64,000 nt of DNA from Cruorifilaria tuberocauda (Eukaryota > Nematoda > Chromadorea > Rhabditida > Onchocercidae). The stretch is from positions 52,833 through 116,832 of the forward strand of contig JABVXU010000148.1 in NCBI GenBank assembly GCA_013365365.1, read 5' to 3'. The position numbers and the translations under genes are program-made. Position 1 is the stretch's first letter, and each line of letters starts with the position of its first letter. The notes under the pieces are model-generated. The model was not told where the DNA came from, searched no databases, and saw only the letters and a program-made list of their open reading frames with translations. Positions 1-15,276 of the stretch are shown piece by piece.

Positions 1-155
1 CGTTTTGATGGATTTATCTTTACTATGTTTTGGGCAGTGTGTATGGTAGATCTTCAATTCTTTGAGATTTCGTGTTTGGAATTAGAATTGTTTTTGAAAT
101 TTATTAATGTAGATTGAGATAAATGTGTGTGCGCTTAGTAATGTATGTGTTTCAG

Positions 156-2231
<2,076 letters not shown>

Positions 2232-3217
2232 AATCAAGGCAATGGTAATGAAGGAATAATAGTTTTAGACCTTCGTATACTGGAGCACTGCTCTATTATC
2301 TAGTAAGCTTTGCAGTATTTTACTTAAGCTTGATTCTTTACGAAAGGATTTAAATTATTTGTATTATCTACATTTATGTGTATAGCTAAAGTTTGTCCAG
2401 TGAAGTAATTGTGAGCTTCTTTCATTTTGTTTGTTATCATTCCTCTCTTTTTTCTTAGCTTTTCTGTAAGTGTTAGGTGATCTACAGCTTTTCGATAACT
2501 GCATACCCTAAAGTGGAGTCACCAAGTTACCATTCATTCCTACGAATTTTTTTTTTTTTTTGATTTCTTCTGTGATAGATATTGCTGAAATTATATTGTG
2601 GATTGTGATGTTTGTTTTAGGCGGAATGGCGGATGTATTATTTTTTTGCAAGAAATGCGTTTGCATTTTCATTTCTTTATATGGAAAATACTTATTTTTT
2701 GGTTCCATATAAATATAGGCAGTGGGGATTAAAACTCAAATTGACCGCTTTGATGTTGGAATTATGACAAACTCAATTTGTAATAGGTACGTAAAAACCG
2801 CCCTCCGATTGTTTTTGTTGATTTCCCAATTTCTTCGCCGGTCCAAAACTCCGCGTATTCTTCTTCTTGTATTATTTGTAATTGTTCCTCAAGGACTGCT
2901 TAGTGATTGATTACTCACTTAAATCTTAGGGCTTCCAGTTTTGTCATGAGTTATGAATATTTATTTGCTTAATTTGATGAATACGGGATATTAGTAGGTA
3001 GAGAAGCTGTGTAATAACGACATCTTCCTGAATCCTGATTATCATATTGATGTAAGAAGCACCCTTCATATTTGGACAACGCGTGATGCGCGCGACCTGA
3101 ATGCTATGTCCGTTTTTAGTTGTTTTTACGCGCGTTGTGAATATCTTTTTCTTTCTTAATGATTAAAAAAACTAAAAGTATTGTTATAATTGAACAATAA
3201 TTTGACTAAAATAAGGC

Positions 3218-3242
3218 ATATATATATATATATATATATATA
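3218..3242. repeat. (AT)n microsatellite
   Basis: About twelve uninterrupted AT units. Confidence 0.95.
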
Positions 3243-4436
3243 TTGCTGCAGTTATTATTTGTATGATTCGGGTATCTTTTTACACATATCACAAAAATAT
3301 CTTATATTATTGTTCCTAATTGTTTTCCATCTAATTTGTCTCTCTGCTAGAAAATTGAAATTTTCTGCCTGGATTAGTTGAAGGGAAAAAAGGTAACTAG
3401 AGACTGTAATATAAATTCCAAATCTAATTTTAAATTCTATGTTTCGCATATTTTATGTTTCTTAAATTTGTTATCTTATTTTCAAAGGTTGTTGACAACT
3501 CCTTTGGAAAGATAACTTTCCACTGAATGAGTCACTTTTTCGTTTTTGTTATCTTAGAAGCTGATTACTTGCATTTGTTTTTTATTAGATGCTTTCCAGG
3601 TTGTAAATTTAATCATTTTTATATGTATGGTTTTCTATGGACTATCTTTAGTATCTTTGGAACCAGTAACTGATAAATATTGCCAGACCTGAATTAAACT
3701 AGAATACTATTTCTGGAACCGATCTTTACAGGCATGATTCTGGGATCTCCAGTTAATTATAAGCAAGATGTGCACAATTTCGGAGATTACTTCTGTAGCC
3801 TTGCTATTGAATTTTGAATTGTAACGGTCATGTGAAATGGTTATATTGTCCATCAGCGCCTTCTCTATTGCATTATTACAGATTGTTTATTTTTTTTATC
3901 TACTTTGTTGCTTAGAAATCATATTTTCTCTTATTTGTATATTTTTCCATTTTCGTAATTTATCATGCTCAAACTTCAACTCTCGGTGCTTATAATACGT
4001 CACTCCCCACTGTTTTCTATACATGCATACCTTTATCGTACACATGTACCACGTCACCCACTTTTGAATGTACCTTTTTTTGCCAAGAACTATGAATTAA
4101 AAAAATGATTTACATACATTAAGCGCAGAGTGGAGATAACTGATCTAGAATTAATTAATAAAGAAAGGCATACATAAGTTAAATTCACTGAGGATCAGCA
4201 ATCCCAGTGATCCTGGGAACGGGTTACAAATGTCAAATGAGGCTCTTGCCTTACAGTTCTGTATATTGCTACACTGTTATAGAACTGGTGATTTTATCTG
4301 ATAAAAATCTGATCACTCCTTGGTCGTCTAATGTTTAAACCTCCTCTAAAATTTTTAATACATATTTATATTATCACACTATCTTTAGTCGATATTTCTG
4401 AGCAATAAATCGTGCAGTCCGATGACTTTAAATGCT

Positions 4437-4504
4437 ATTTGAGTTGAAAGAATCTTGTATCGTACTGTTTTCACGATATAACACAAGATTCTTTCCACTC
4501 AAAT
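4437..4504. repeat. Hairpin with two 22-nt arms (pre-miRNA-like)
   Basis: The arms 4437-4458 and 4483-4504 are reverse complements at 21 of 22 positions. Inside, 4459-4463 (ATCGT) pairs with 4473-4477 (ACGAT) around a 9-nt loop, leaving a 5-nt bulge on the 3' side. Total length of 68 nt and the 22-nt arms fit a microRNA precursor, but a small inverted-repeat element is also possible. It lies between the convergent PAK and V-ATPase genes. Confidence 0.75.
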
Positions 4505-4876
4505 ATTTAAGATTATTAGGAAATATGAGTCCGAAATGGGAATCAGTCAATTCCGGTAACGAAAATAATGTAAGCGATAACGGAAGAGATTAAATTAGGT
4601 TTTGGATTAAAGATGGTATGGTTGTAGCACTTGGAGGAACATAGATGTGTGCCTTTGCTTACCATCACTGTAATATATGTAAAGCAGAGTCTTGTCCGTG
4701 TATAGTTATGTTATCAGAGTATTTCAGTGTTTAACCATCAGAGGAAGAAATTCATTAAATTTTGTCAGTAATAATCATTAAAGTGCCATCTTTTTTAATA
4801 GCAATATAAAATGATATTAGGAGTAGGATTATTTATCACTAATAAGCATAATGAGTTGATTTCACCTGATATCAGT

Positions 4877-7800
4877 TTACTTTTCACCAACATTTGCTTT
4901 CAATAACACATCCTTGAAGTAGAAAGGCACAAAGGGATAACCAAGTCCGAGGTAAAATTTGGACTGGAACTCAACCCTGGAATAATTTTTTCTTTTGATT
5001 TTCAATATTTTAACTAGGACGGGGATTGTTTACAAATCAAATTTTCTGAGATATAATGAATTTGTACCACATGATGCAAATGTCAACCTATCCATGGTTT
5101 GTTTCAATTCATAGAATCTAAGTGAATTAATAAAAACTAACCAATGCAGTCGAAGTGCGTGTAGAAAGGCAGAAAGTCCCTCCATAAGTACCAAAATTGA
5201 AACCGTCAGGACACCAAATGCAAAAAATATAAAGTAAGCAGCAATATAACCAGCACTGCCAGAAATACCAAAAGCTTGCACGAGTACCATTTCCCACAAT
5301 ACTTCTGATAATTCTGCAATACTCAAAAAGTTCTACAATAAAAACAAATTTGGCATTTCTTCCAAATCAAGTAAACAAGTAAAATCGGTCTAACACTCAA
5401 GTAGTTATTGCAGCATTCTTCTTTTTCATTACTTAATGCTGATAGAATTAATAGAATATTACATTAAAAAAAGCAGCTTTTAAGATCTCTGGAAATTCTT
5501 AGAGAATATAAAATCAATGATCAATCCACTTCTAATTATTATCTGCATCCTAGAAATTTTAGTAAACTATCTACGAGCGTAATTTTTCATTAATAGTGCA
5601 ACCGTCAAGAAATCAGTATCTTTTTAAAAACTGTTTAGTACTTCTAATGGAAATTTTGAATACAACTATTCTTCATTGATGAATGTTAAGTTTTATAACA
5701 AAAAAGGTATGAAAAAAAAAGTGATTAGGAGTAACTTACGAGCATGTGCTAGTGATAAAGCCCATAATCGAAGGTACGATGCTGTATGGGACACACAACC
5801 AAGAACATATTCGATCGTGTGGATAGCTTGATGGACCATAACGTCCGCAAAAGACTCAAAATACATTTTGTAATATCAAAATACATTTTGATCCCTTCAT
5901 ATTCACTGTATTTTCGAAACTTGTCAAAACACAGCCATTATTTTGGTTTATATTTTCACTATTGAGTTGTGAATCAATGAAAGGATAAATAACCAACTGA
6001 AACGGATTTTTCTTTTTTTTTAATCGAAAACTCACCTCTTCTTCACATTCATCATCAGATGTCGTTTCTTCCCAACTTTTTTTATTTAAACCACTTCCAT
6101 TTTCGTTCAAAGTTATCTCAGCCTTTTCGTTTTCCTGATTCATCCACACTACCTAATGGTGGGAGAAATTTGTTGCGAAAACTTGAAAGAAAACGATAAT
6201 TTTCAGAAATACCAAAAAAGAGAAATATAATTTTTAAGCCGGTTATTCAGAAATAAGTTTTCCCACTGATATTAAATAGATCATACGGGCAATTAAGTGG
6301 CTTGAAAATTAGGTGATTAAAGAAATTTTTGGAAGGTACTTTTTCTTCCAGAGAAGGACAAGAGAACCGAAATCAGGTGACATTTGATCATTATATCTTT
6401 TGGACTTTTTTATATTTAATTTGTTTCTGAACTTACAGCATTATCACTAACGGCATTCCTCTTCTTACGATGTACCAGGAAATAAATCGGTTTACCAAAT
6501 AACATGACTGGCACGCAAATTATGGCTATTATAACCAGAATTGCTTCAAAAGTTGACTGAAATTTCTTTTCATTTTGAAGAAATTTTCATAAATGAATAA
6601 AACTTGAAAGTCAACGTTACCACATTATCGAAAGCTACTTACCTGTCCAGGATACCATTGGCTAAGATAGCAGTTTGGCCACTTTTCGTACGTAACATGA
6701 TCACCATTTTGAGCAACAATTTTTGACTCATTGAGAAAACCAAGTCGACGATCTTTAAACATGAACATATTGATCAGACCAATCTAAAATATGCCATAGA
6801 ATTTCATTTCAAAAGTTTAATTTTCAGAAACTTCAGTTCTACAAATAAGAGTTACCAACAATGAAGGAGCACAATTTGACCCTGGATAAAGCAATCCAAA
6901 GATGTATTCCTCTCGAACCCAAAAGAATAACCATTTGATAACGATTTGAACACACAAATAGATAAATATACAGAACATGAATAAAATTTGAGGGACAAAC
7001 ACCGTGTATATTTCAATTTTCGATTTGAAATATCTGAAATTTGTCAAGTATGTCGAAAGTTCAGGTAAAATAGATGTTTTGTAAATAAATAAATTAGTAA
7101 ATTGAAATGTTCAAATAGCTAGAGTCTAAACAAGAAATGAACAAATTCAAACTAAGATAATATAAGAATTTGTCTCGTTTTCAGTTGACATTATCCACAG
7201 TATTGAACGATGAAACAATCATGAACAGTTGTTGAATAATCATATTTTGCAAAACATTATCACTTGCTGATAGAATTCTAATATCAATAATACTGTCAAA
7301 TAAATGGAAAAATCTCGGTGGAGACGTACATATAATTTAGCAGCGATAAGAATACTCCAAACGTCATCTGAGCAATACCAAGTATGATGGATAATTTCAT
7401 TTTCAATGAGTTTGAAAAATTCAGTCGATTCTCCGCTAAATTCCATATTGGATCTACACCAAACCAGTAAGGCCCACTATCATGCATGTAAGATTGCGAT
7501 GGTGGTAAATCGATCAGTATTTCTTTATGCATAAGTACCGACTGACTATTCCAGGATTCAATCTCTGCATTACTAGAAAAAGTGCTAAGAATTTATACGA
7601 GATGATTCATTGGATTAAGCTTGAAAAGTGTGCATCAAGTATAGGTTACCATCAATATTTCGATTTTCAGATATCAATCCGAATTTCCTTTTTATACAAG
7701 CAGAAATATTTTGTTGTTGTGAAATTTCAAATTTCGACAAGTTTAATCCCATTTAAATTAAACCGATGCTATAACTTACGAGAACGGATTACGCCACTTT

Positions 7801-10800
7801 GAACCGAATAGATTAAATGATTTGGCAAAGAGGTCGTTATAGAGGAAACCTGCATGAATCGAAAAAATGCCCATAAGCAAAACAATATAACGGCCACCAT
7901 AAAACATGTTAAAAATCTGCAAATTTTAATTGAATATAAATATATTGCAATCATGACTTTTCAAAGCAGTCATGGACTGATCATGATTTAATAATCAAAA
8001 CCACTCTATTAATGATAATATTCTTGATCATAGTATTATTACCTCATCCTTAATATTGCGTGCTGCAAGATTCTTCTCGCGCATGACCATCCACAAACCA
8101 ACAAGAAACATTATAATACCATGTCCGAGATCACCAAACATGCAGGAAAAGATAAATGGGAATGTTATAATAGTATAAGGAGCTGAAAATGAAGTTAAAT
8201 TTATGAAGTTGATTAGAATCTGTTAACTTCAAACGTTGTCAATTTTTATTGATGACAAAACCAAACATACCGGGATTAATTTCCAGATAAGAAGCAGTAC
8301 CGTAAGAGTCAACGATCGTCTGAAAGACTCTCGTAAATTTATTAACTCGGTTATAGGTCGGTGGTTCTTCGGTGGTCTCCAAAAGATTCAAAGCAGGTCT
8401 CACACTACTACCACTTTTTTTCTGCAATCAAAGATTAGTATCTGAATTGTTTTATTACTAGTCACTAAGTTTATTTTCTAACTTTCTAAATTTCTAACTA
8501 TTTTATAACTGAACTTTTATCACAAAATTCCAAATGTCAGCCTAGCCAATTTTCCAAAAACTTCGAAGTCAATATAGACGATAAAAATATCGATATTTGA
8601 AGCTTCTTACCACTCCTTCTTCAAGTGCTAAACGAACATTTTCCAGGTCAGCGTATGGTACCCAACATTCAGCGACGAAAAATTTACCGATAGCGTCAAA
8701 TGTAAAAAGGTTCAATGTGTAGTAAACCGACTTTTGCATGCGAACCTAGAAATAATCACATTAACTATACTGGAAGTTAGAACTCTTACTATGAGAATCA
8801 TGTGAGTACTATTCTTAACTCAAATTTGCAGGATTTCAAGGACCTCTTTTTGCCATTGTCTGACAGAATTGGAAGCAGCCTGAAGCACTTTGTACCGATG
8901 CTCTTGAGTTTGGCCCAGGACAGTACGCATATCCGATATGCGGGCTTTCACATCACGTGCTGCTGCATGACGATCCTTAAACAACGCGAAAGATAAATTA
9001 GTACAAATTATGCATCAAACTTTTGTGTTTCAGTACCTAATATGCAAAGCAGTCAGACCTTACTGTTCTTCGGACAACTGTTATAGAGTTTAGCTTTGAA
9101 TCCTTCGCAAACTTTCTCGATGATAATCCGTAAACGATCACCTTTGTAGAAAATTAAAAAGACTGACTTGGAGCACATTTCACCCTGTAATTATAAGTTT
9201 ATTAATAATTGGAGAATTTGAAGGAAAAGGAAATGAATAAGGATAAAATTATATGGAATCCCACATAAATCATATAAGCTTGAATTTATTTCATATGAAA
9301 CTTAAATATAATAGACAAGGAAATTGAATACAATATCGATTGTAAAAAGCTGAAAAGATTTCGCTTTTGTAAACCTAGCCAGAAATTAAGAAATGGAAAT
9401 GCACCATGTCATTGTAACCAGAACATGTATTTAGAAACATACACTATCTGCATTTTCCAATTCTTCTTCAATATCGGTAGTACGTACAAATGCGGTTTTA
9501 TGGGAAGCTCGCCACAAAACCTTTTCGAAAGCATTCACACGATCACGATTAATGACACCTGCCAAAAATCTAAAATCGAAGTGGCAAAATCTCTGTAAAC
9601 TAGTATTTGTAATTTATTTAGGCAAATTCATTTTGAATTTTGAGTTAAAATTTTTTGATTTTTTTTGAATTTTGAATTTCTGAATCTTGAATTTTGAGTC
9701 ATTTTGAATTAAAATTTCAGTGAGCTAAATTTGGCACAGAAAGACAGCAACTTTAAACAGCGGTATTCCTAGGAAATTCTTTTCCAAACAAACTTATCAC
9801 CAATTAGGAATGTAGAGTAATTGGGACAAAAATAATAATTAGGATAAAAATAAGATATTTATTTTAATTTCAATTTCAAAAATACTGATTTTGCTATAAT
9901 CTTTGTATTAAATCCATTTGTTCTGCAATATAACGGAAAATTACCCAATAGGCTGTTTTCCACCTCTGAGAACAAGCGCAGAATCTTCTTGCACCGCTTC
10001 AATTTCGTGCATCGCAACATCACTAATACCCTGCAAGTGGACAGTTTATTTCCACTAACTTTGAAGTAGTAATCACTACGACAATTTGGTAATCCCCACA
10101 CTTCGTAATGCCAAATCGCAGGTTCTCTCAAATGGAATTTCACTAACTTTTGTCCAATAAATCACTGTATTATATAATTAATTTTTTATTTTTATTTAGA
10201 ATTACAGATGAATAGAAAGAAATATCTTCTGAAAAATGATGAAAAATAATTTAGCTCTTCTTAAATAGAGAGGCAAAACAAACTTCTTCGAAAAAGTGAT
10301 CGGTTTTCTCCAGAATTGCTTCCCATTCTTTCAACTCTGTATAATTTCGCTTCAAAATTATATTATTTTCATTCATGCTGATTACATCACGTTCTAAATC
10401 AATCAATGTGCCCTGTAACCATAGCTTACCGACTAAATGTTTTGCTGCCCTATGAGATGTTTACAGATCTTCCAAATGTACAAAACGCTTCAAAGATAGC
10501 GAATTATTTGATCTTTGTACGCAGTACAGGAAAATTTCGAAGATACACAAAATGATGATATCGTTATTGTGAAACTATATTCTAAATATTACCCAAAATA
10601 AAAGGTTAAAATATAAGTAACCTCAAGTTGATTGAGTTGATGTGGCGCCATTACTTCATATGTTTCATCCCCACCAACATCGTCATTAACTTCGATATCA
10701 TCTTTACGTATTTGTGCATCAAGGAATCCTGAAAAAGCATCATCATGAAAGCAAATTTTGTTCATCATTGCATCTTAAAATTATGTACGTTTGAATAACT

Positions 10801-11462
10801 AATGTGAAGCAGAGTTGAAATTTGGTTCATAGCAACTCACTCAACTTCCGTTCCAATTCTTCAAATCGTTGAATGTCACGAAGATACATTCTTTGAAACG
10901 GATTCATATTAGCATTCAGCTAAAAATTCTATCGTAATTTCTCGTGATAATTTTATGAACCTCTTAAGCAATTTTTTGTCAGGTTGTTAAGTTAATCTGT
11001 TCCTTTCTTCTTTCAGTGATTAAAAAATGTATTTTTTTTTCTTTTATTTTTACCGGTTTATTGGAATCATACTGAGAGTTCGGTCAAGTTGAATTCTTTT
11101 CCTCGCACTTTCAAAGAATCTAAATAATGTCGAAATTGAAACATAATTCAGTAAAAAAGCTAGCTAATATAGCTATTTTTTGCTCGCAAAGCCTGCAGAT
11201 CACCACTGAATTGAATTTATTGAGTAATGATTTAAGATTAAACTATCAAGAGCTGTTTGTAAAACAAATTTTGCATGAAAATAATTTGACGAATAAACAT
11301 AAGTTTGGAACTCCCAAAATTTTGAAAAATATTTCTAAAAAGTACATCTTTAAATTGAACATAAGGATGTTTGCCAAGTTCAGCAACGCAAGAAAATGCA
11401 GCATCTTTCTGGACAATCATTTGACAGAATCGCATCTGCTCCGACCGGTACAGTGATCCCAT
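4877..11462 (-). CDS. V-type proton ATPase, V0 subunit a (116-kDa family)
   Basis: Twenty exons on the minus strand: 11346-11462, 10841-10919, 10622-10728, 10284-10412, 9964-10030, 9443-9558, 9059-9184, 8844-8975, 8611-8745, 8271-8421, 8043-8182, 7780-7916, 7330-7584, 6856-7033, 6643-6783, 6437-6556, 6036-6152, 5740-5854, 5142-5313, 4877-4976. They join in phase to 877 residues, normal for this family (830-900). The N-terminal half is cytosolic, opening [10 protein letters not shown]. Conserved blocks follow: [63 protein letters not shown] and [12 protein letters not shown]. The membrane Arg needed for proton transfer is present (about residue 842, in ALRLHW). The product forms the proton half-channels of V0 and targets the pump to membranes. 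Nematodes have four paralogues (unc-32, vha-5, vha-6, vha-7); I cannot assign which. The 9964 exon and its junctions are the least certain. Confidence 0.95.
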
Positions 11463-11497
11463 TGGTGAGCGAAGTTTGCTTTCGATCTTTTTCTCCT
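11463..11497 (-). promoter_or_regulatory. Probable spliced-leader acceptor and short 5' UTR of V-ATPase subunit a
   Basis: On the minus strand CTCTTGCAG precedes GAGAAAAAG, 33 nt ahead of the ATG. No coding exon is needed upstream, because family alignment starts at this ATG. A strong acceptor with nothing coding before it is typical of nematode trans-splicing, although a 5' UTR cis-intron would look the same. Confidence 0.5.
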
Positions 11498-14400
11498 GCA
11501 AGAGATTTCCAATAATTTTACGAATTAAATAAATTCAAAGTCGCATATTTATATGCGTCATGCTCAAATAAATATGATGTAAAAATAAACTGTTTATACA
11601 GCTGTTGAACGAAAGTTTTGAAAAGTTTATTAGAACTTCACTGTCGGATTGTTACGTGCAAAGAAAATCTTAGAATTTCTTGAAGTTAAATGCTTAAAGG
11701 ATCTTGTTTCACTTTCTTAACTTCAAAAAATTGCATTCTGAAAGCTATGCACAAATGTTCACGAAATTGAATAAAAAATTGAGAATAAAAAGGTCAAAAA
11801 ATAGAAAGGGAGAATAAGTTACCATCATTTGACCTTTTGCAGTATTAGTCATAAGTGAAGTAAAAAGTGAAGTCTACATTACAGAAGACGTTCTTTTTTT
11901 AATGCAAATTTTTTGAAGAGATCTGTAAGAACAAGTATTTTTTATTTGTTCTTTAAAGGCAAAAGTTCAATCTAGAGGAGAACAATCATTCGGAGGGAAA
12001 CGTTCCAGGTAAAAATATTCTTTCTTAGTAAATTTCCATGCTAATACAATATGAATTTAGTTCGAAATTGCAACTGAAAATGAATTGACATCCGACTTAA
12101 TATAGAATTTAAATATCGAAAAAACTAATAACGTTCATATTTTCAATCATTTTGGCTTAGGAGCCGTTATAGAAATAAGTAAACATTCTTTCTGTTGAAT
12201 TTATTGTTCTTTTACCAACAAAACTCTTTGGGATTTTTGCAGAAATTTTCTGAATCTTTTTTGAATTGGTTTGATTTAATAATTGAAAGTTGTATCAATT
12301 GCTGCGGCAAAATGAAATTCTTGGACAATTAACACCATATTATTTACATGATTGCTTTTGGACAAAATTTGTTAAATTCTGAAGCGGAACGATTTATCAG
12401 ATAAAAGTAATACAAAAAATTTCTGTATACCGATGACATACCTAGAAAAGTTTCAGATCTAAAAGACTGTTACGATGATGAACAAACAAATGATGGAAAG
12501 ACATCATGAAAAATTGAAGGTCGATGAGAATCTAAAGTGGCTCAATCCTGCTATCCTTGACCTTCATGAGATATTAAAATTCTACCAACTTTTCTTCACA
12601 CCTTTCATATCTTCACTTCTTATTCTTAACTCTTTCATTCTTTTATGGCTAATTCTTATTAAAATATTTTAAATATCAAAAATATTAAAATTATTTAAAA
12701 AAGACTCTTAAATTATTTGCACATGATGGCTAAAAAATGATGTGCTCAGAAATATTTGTTACAATTGAAATGACCATCTCTAGTAAAATCAAATAATCAT
12801 TAAATGATCCAAAGTAGAAAAACGGATCTTCAATGATTAATCACACATCATCATAATAGTTTAAAAAGTTTTGTTCATCAGAAACTGAGAACGTTAATTT
12901 TAAAAAAGTAACGACTAAGATTGAAATTTGATAAACTTAATAAAAACAAATCAGAAAATATAAGTGCAGCACCGAATGATAGTTTTCTTTTTCTGAAATC
13001 TAACAACTTCATCGTACTGCACTAAATCATAATTTTTAACATGATAACTAATCTCGATTGTTTTTCACTATCCATCATTCTTTCTGTTTACAGCTATAAC
13101 AATGATCCTGACATTGAACTCAAAACGAGTACCAACTGTCTTCTACTATCGCTTGTAAAATCAGAATTTTAGAATTATCCGACAAGACATATTCCATAGT
13201 GCTTGGTCCGCAAATTGACAAATTATTGTATTTAACTGTTTACTTATTCAGAAATGATATGTGAGTGAGAATTGCTTTAAATGAATTTTCTTCAGCTGAT
13301 TTATTCACAATCGCGACACAAAATATTTAATTCCAATGCGAAGAGAAATGAACTGTCCAGAATGACATCTCCCTTTTGCTCCACTTGTTCGCTGCCAAAT
13401 TATTTATTATTAAATTCTGTTATCAGGACCAAATTTTTTTCTGTTGCAAAAGCACAGCACTTTGTGGTTTGTTTGCACATTGCTGTCCATTCTATCAGTC
13501 AGAAGATCGCGGCATCATCCGTTCAACACAATTTTGACAAACACAAAAATATCAATAACTTCACAACTGCAATGATGCAACATAACTTATTCTAGGATGA
13601 AGTCATTACAATTAAGTACAGTTGTGGAATTTCCAAAAAAAAACTAACATCCACATTAGTCTTACTATGTAGAATATCATAAATGGCAAAATAATACCAC
13701 AATGTTTTTTAAGAAGTAAATTGTCATTTGGGAAACAAATACGCGAAAGATCATTCACTGAAGAAAAAAAAAAACCGACAAAGTTATGATAGCACAGCAG
13801 ACCACAAAAAGACTAGAATCCATGTGCTTTTGAAACGATGAAGAAGGAAAATTTGACAACAGGATATATATTATATCAAGAAATATCACTTACCATCGTC
13901 AATCTTTGTCGTCCGCAACAAATGAACATATGAGGTAATAATTAGGTTTTATAAGATGCAAAATGTTTTATTGCAATATTCCCCATAATTATGGACTTAG
14001 AAAATCTTCAAATCTCTTGAATAAATCTTAACTTTAATTGAATAATTTTATACAATACTAATTTTACAAATGCAAAACTTGTCTATATTTCGGATCTTCC
14101 TCAAATCTATAAGATAGAGGGATTGTTTAGGATATTAGTTCTTTTATTACCTGAATTGCTTATTTTCCGTTCTTCTAGATCAATCTAAACCCTTTAATAA
14201 GTTTAGCTTTTCCATTTCTCTAGGATATGTTAAGATAACACACTACTTTTGTACAACGAACGAGCCAATTATATCATTCGTTGGAAATCATAAATTTTGT
14301 GATAACTTGATAAAATGAGAAAATTATCACGTGAAATAAAACATAAAAAAGTAAGGTGAATGGAAGTCGGAAGTTTTGTCTGATTAAAAACAAAAAGGAA

Positions 14401-14634
14401 ATAAAGAGGTGGGAATGTAACACTGTGCCCGAAATAGTAGCAGATTCTTTATTTCAGACAATTTTTCTCTTCTTGGAAAACAGAAAACAGTGATAAATGA
14501 ACTGAGGATGAAGGAAGAAGAGAGTTATTATCAATGAAGCTCGTAACCAATGTACTCGTAGTGGTTTAATCATGAAGTTAACAATGATATGTTGATGTTA
14601 TACGCGATAACGGTAACAAGGGCGCAATATCTTT

Positions 14635-14907
14635 ATGATAGATCGGAATGAAAATCATGAATGGGAAGAAAAAAAAGCAGTTGGAAACCTAATGCGACAG
14701 ATGGAAGGGGCAGGGGACGGGAACGTGAAAGGGGAAAGGGAATGGCAGGTAAGTGATCTTTGTTCGTCCCCCTCTCCTTCTCATGTCGAGACTACTTACT
14801 GGTTTTCGGTCCTCATGCAGGTGAAAAATATTTCGACTCGCACTAAATGTGTCATAAAACTAGTTCTTCTCTGCTGTCATATATCAGAAAAAGCTTGCAA
14901 TTGCTAG
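14635..14907 (+). CDS. Doubtful two-exon short ORF
   Basis: An ATG-led, purine-rich exon (14635-14748, 38 codons) ends at a perfect donor, CAG|GTAAGTG. After 72 nt an acceptor CATGCAG leads into 28 further codons and a stop (14821-14907). The 66-residue product would be acidic and basic at its start and cysteine-rich at its end, with no signal peptide or domain. The open frame also runs through the intron, so there is little codon evidence. It may instead be a non-coding exon. Confidence 0.2.
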   Translation: MIDRNENHEWEEKKAVGNLMRQMEGAGDGNVKGEREWQVSDLCSSPSPSHVETTYWFSVLMQVKNISTRTKCVIKLVLLCCHISEKACNC

Positions 14908-15255
14908 GTCGACGCTCTTCCGTCACTGTTATCCCTGTAATTCCGCCTGCCAGTTGCACAACAAGAATATGTGTATGTTTCTGCTTATTCACGTCTTCCT
15001 TTTTATATTTCTGTCTCTATGTGGTGTGCTTTTGTGTATTTGTGTGAAATTATAATTCCTTCAACTTTTCAAGTGTTTCTGACAGTCTTTGAAATGAAAA
15101 TAAAAGCAGCAATAATAAGTGCAATGCATGCACTTAACACCTATGTAATTTCATGATAATCTATTTCTATCGGAAGTGGATAACAGATTTGAGTTGAGAT
15201 TAAATCATAACAGTTTGATATACAATGTAATCAGCGCTCAGTCTTCCTCGCTTTC

Positions 15256-15276
15256 GAATACTTTTCAAAAGTATTC
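15256..15276. repeat. 10-bp inverted repeat with 1-nt centre
   Basis: GAATACTTTT, one C, then AAAAGTATTC: perfect arms. This is short enough to be chance in AT-rich DNA, but it could be a palindromic protein-binding site. Confidence 0.5.

Larger units (their letters stand above)
2232..4876. other. Convergent intergenic region between PAK and V-ATPase
   Basis: I see no coding exon. It should hold the 3' UTRs of the two flanking genes. It contains an (AT)n run at 3218-3242, a CpG-rich patch near 3077-3137 and a long near-perfect hairpin at 4437-4504, each listed separately. Confidence 0.6.

Noticed and set aside
11127..11456. 109-codon plus-strand frame.
   Set aside because: Antisense shadow of the first V-ATPase exon and intron.
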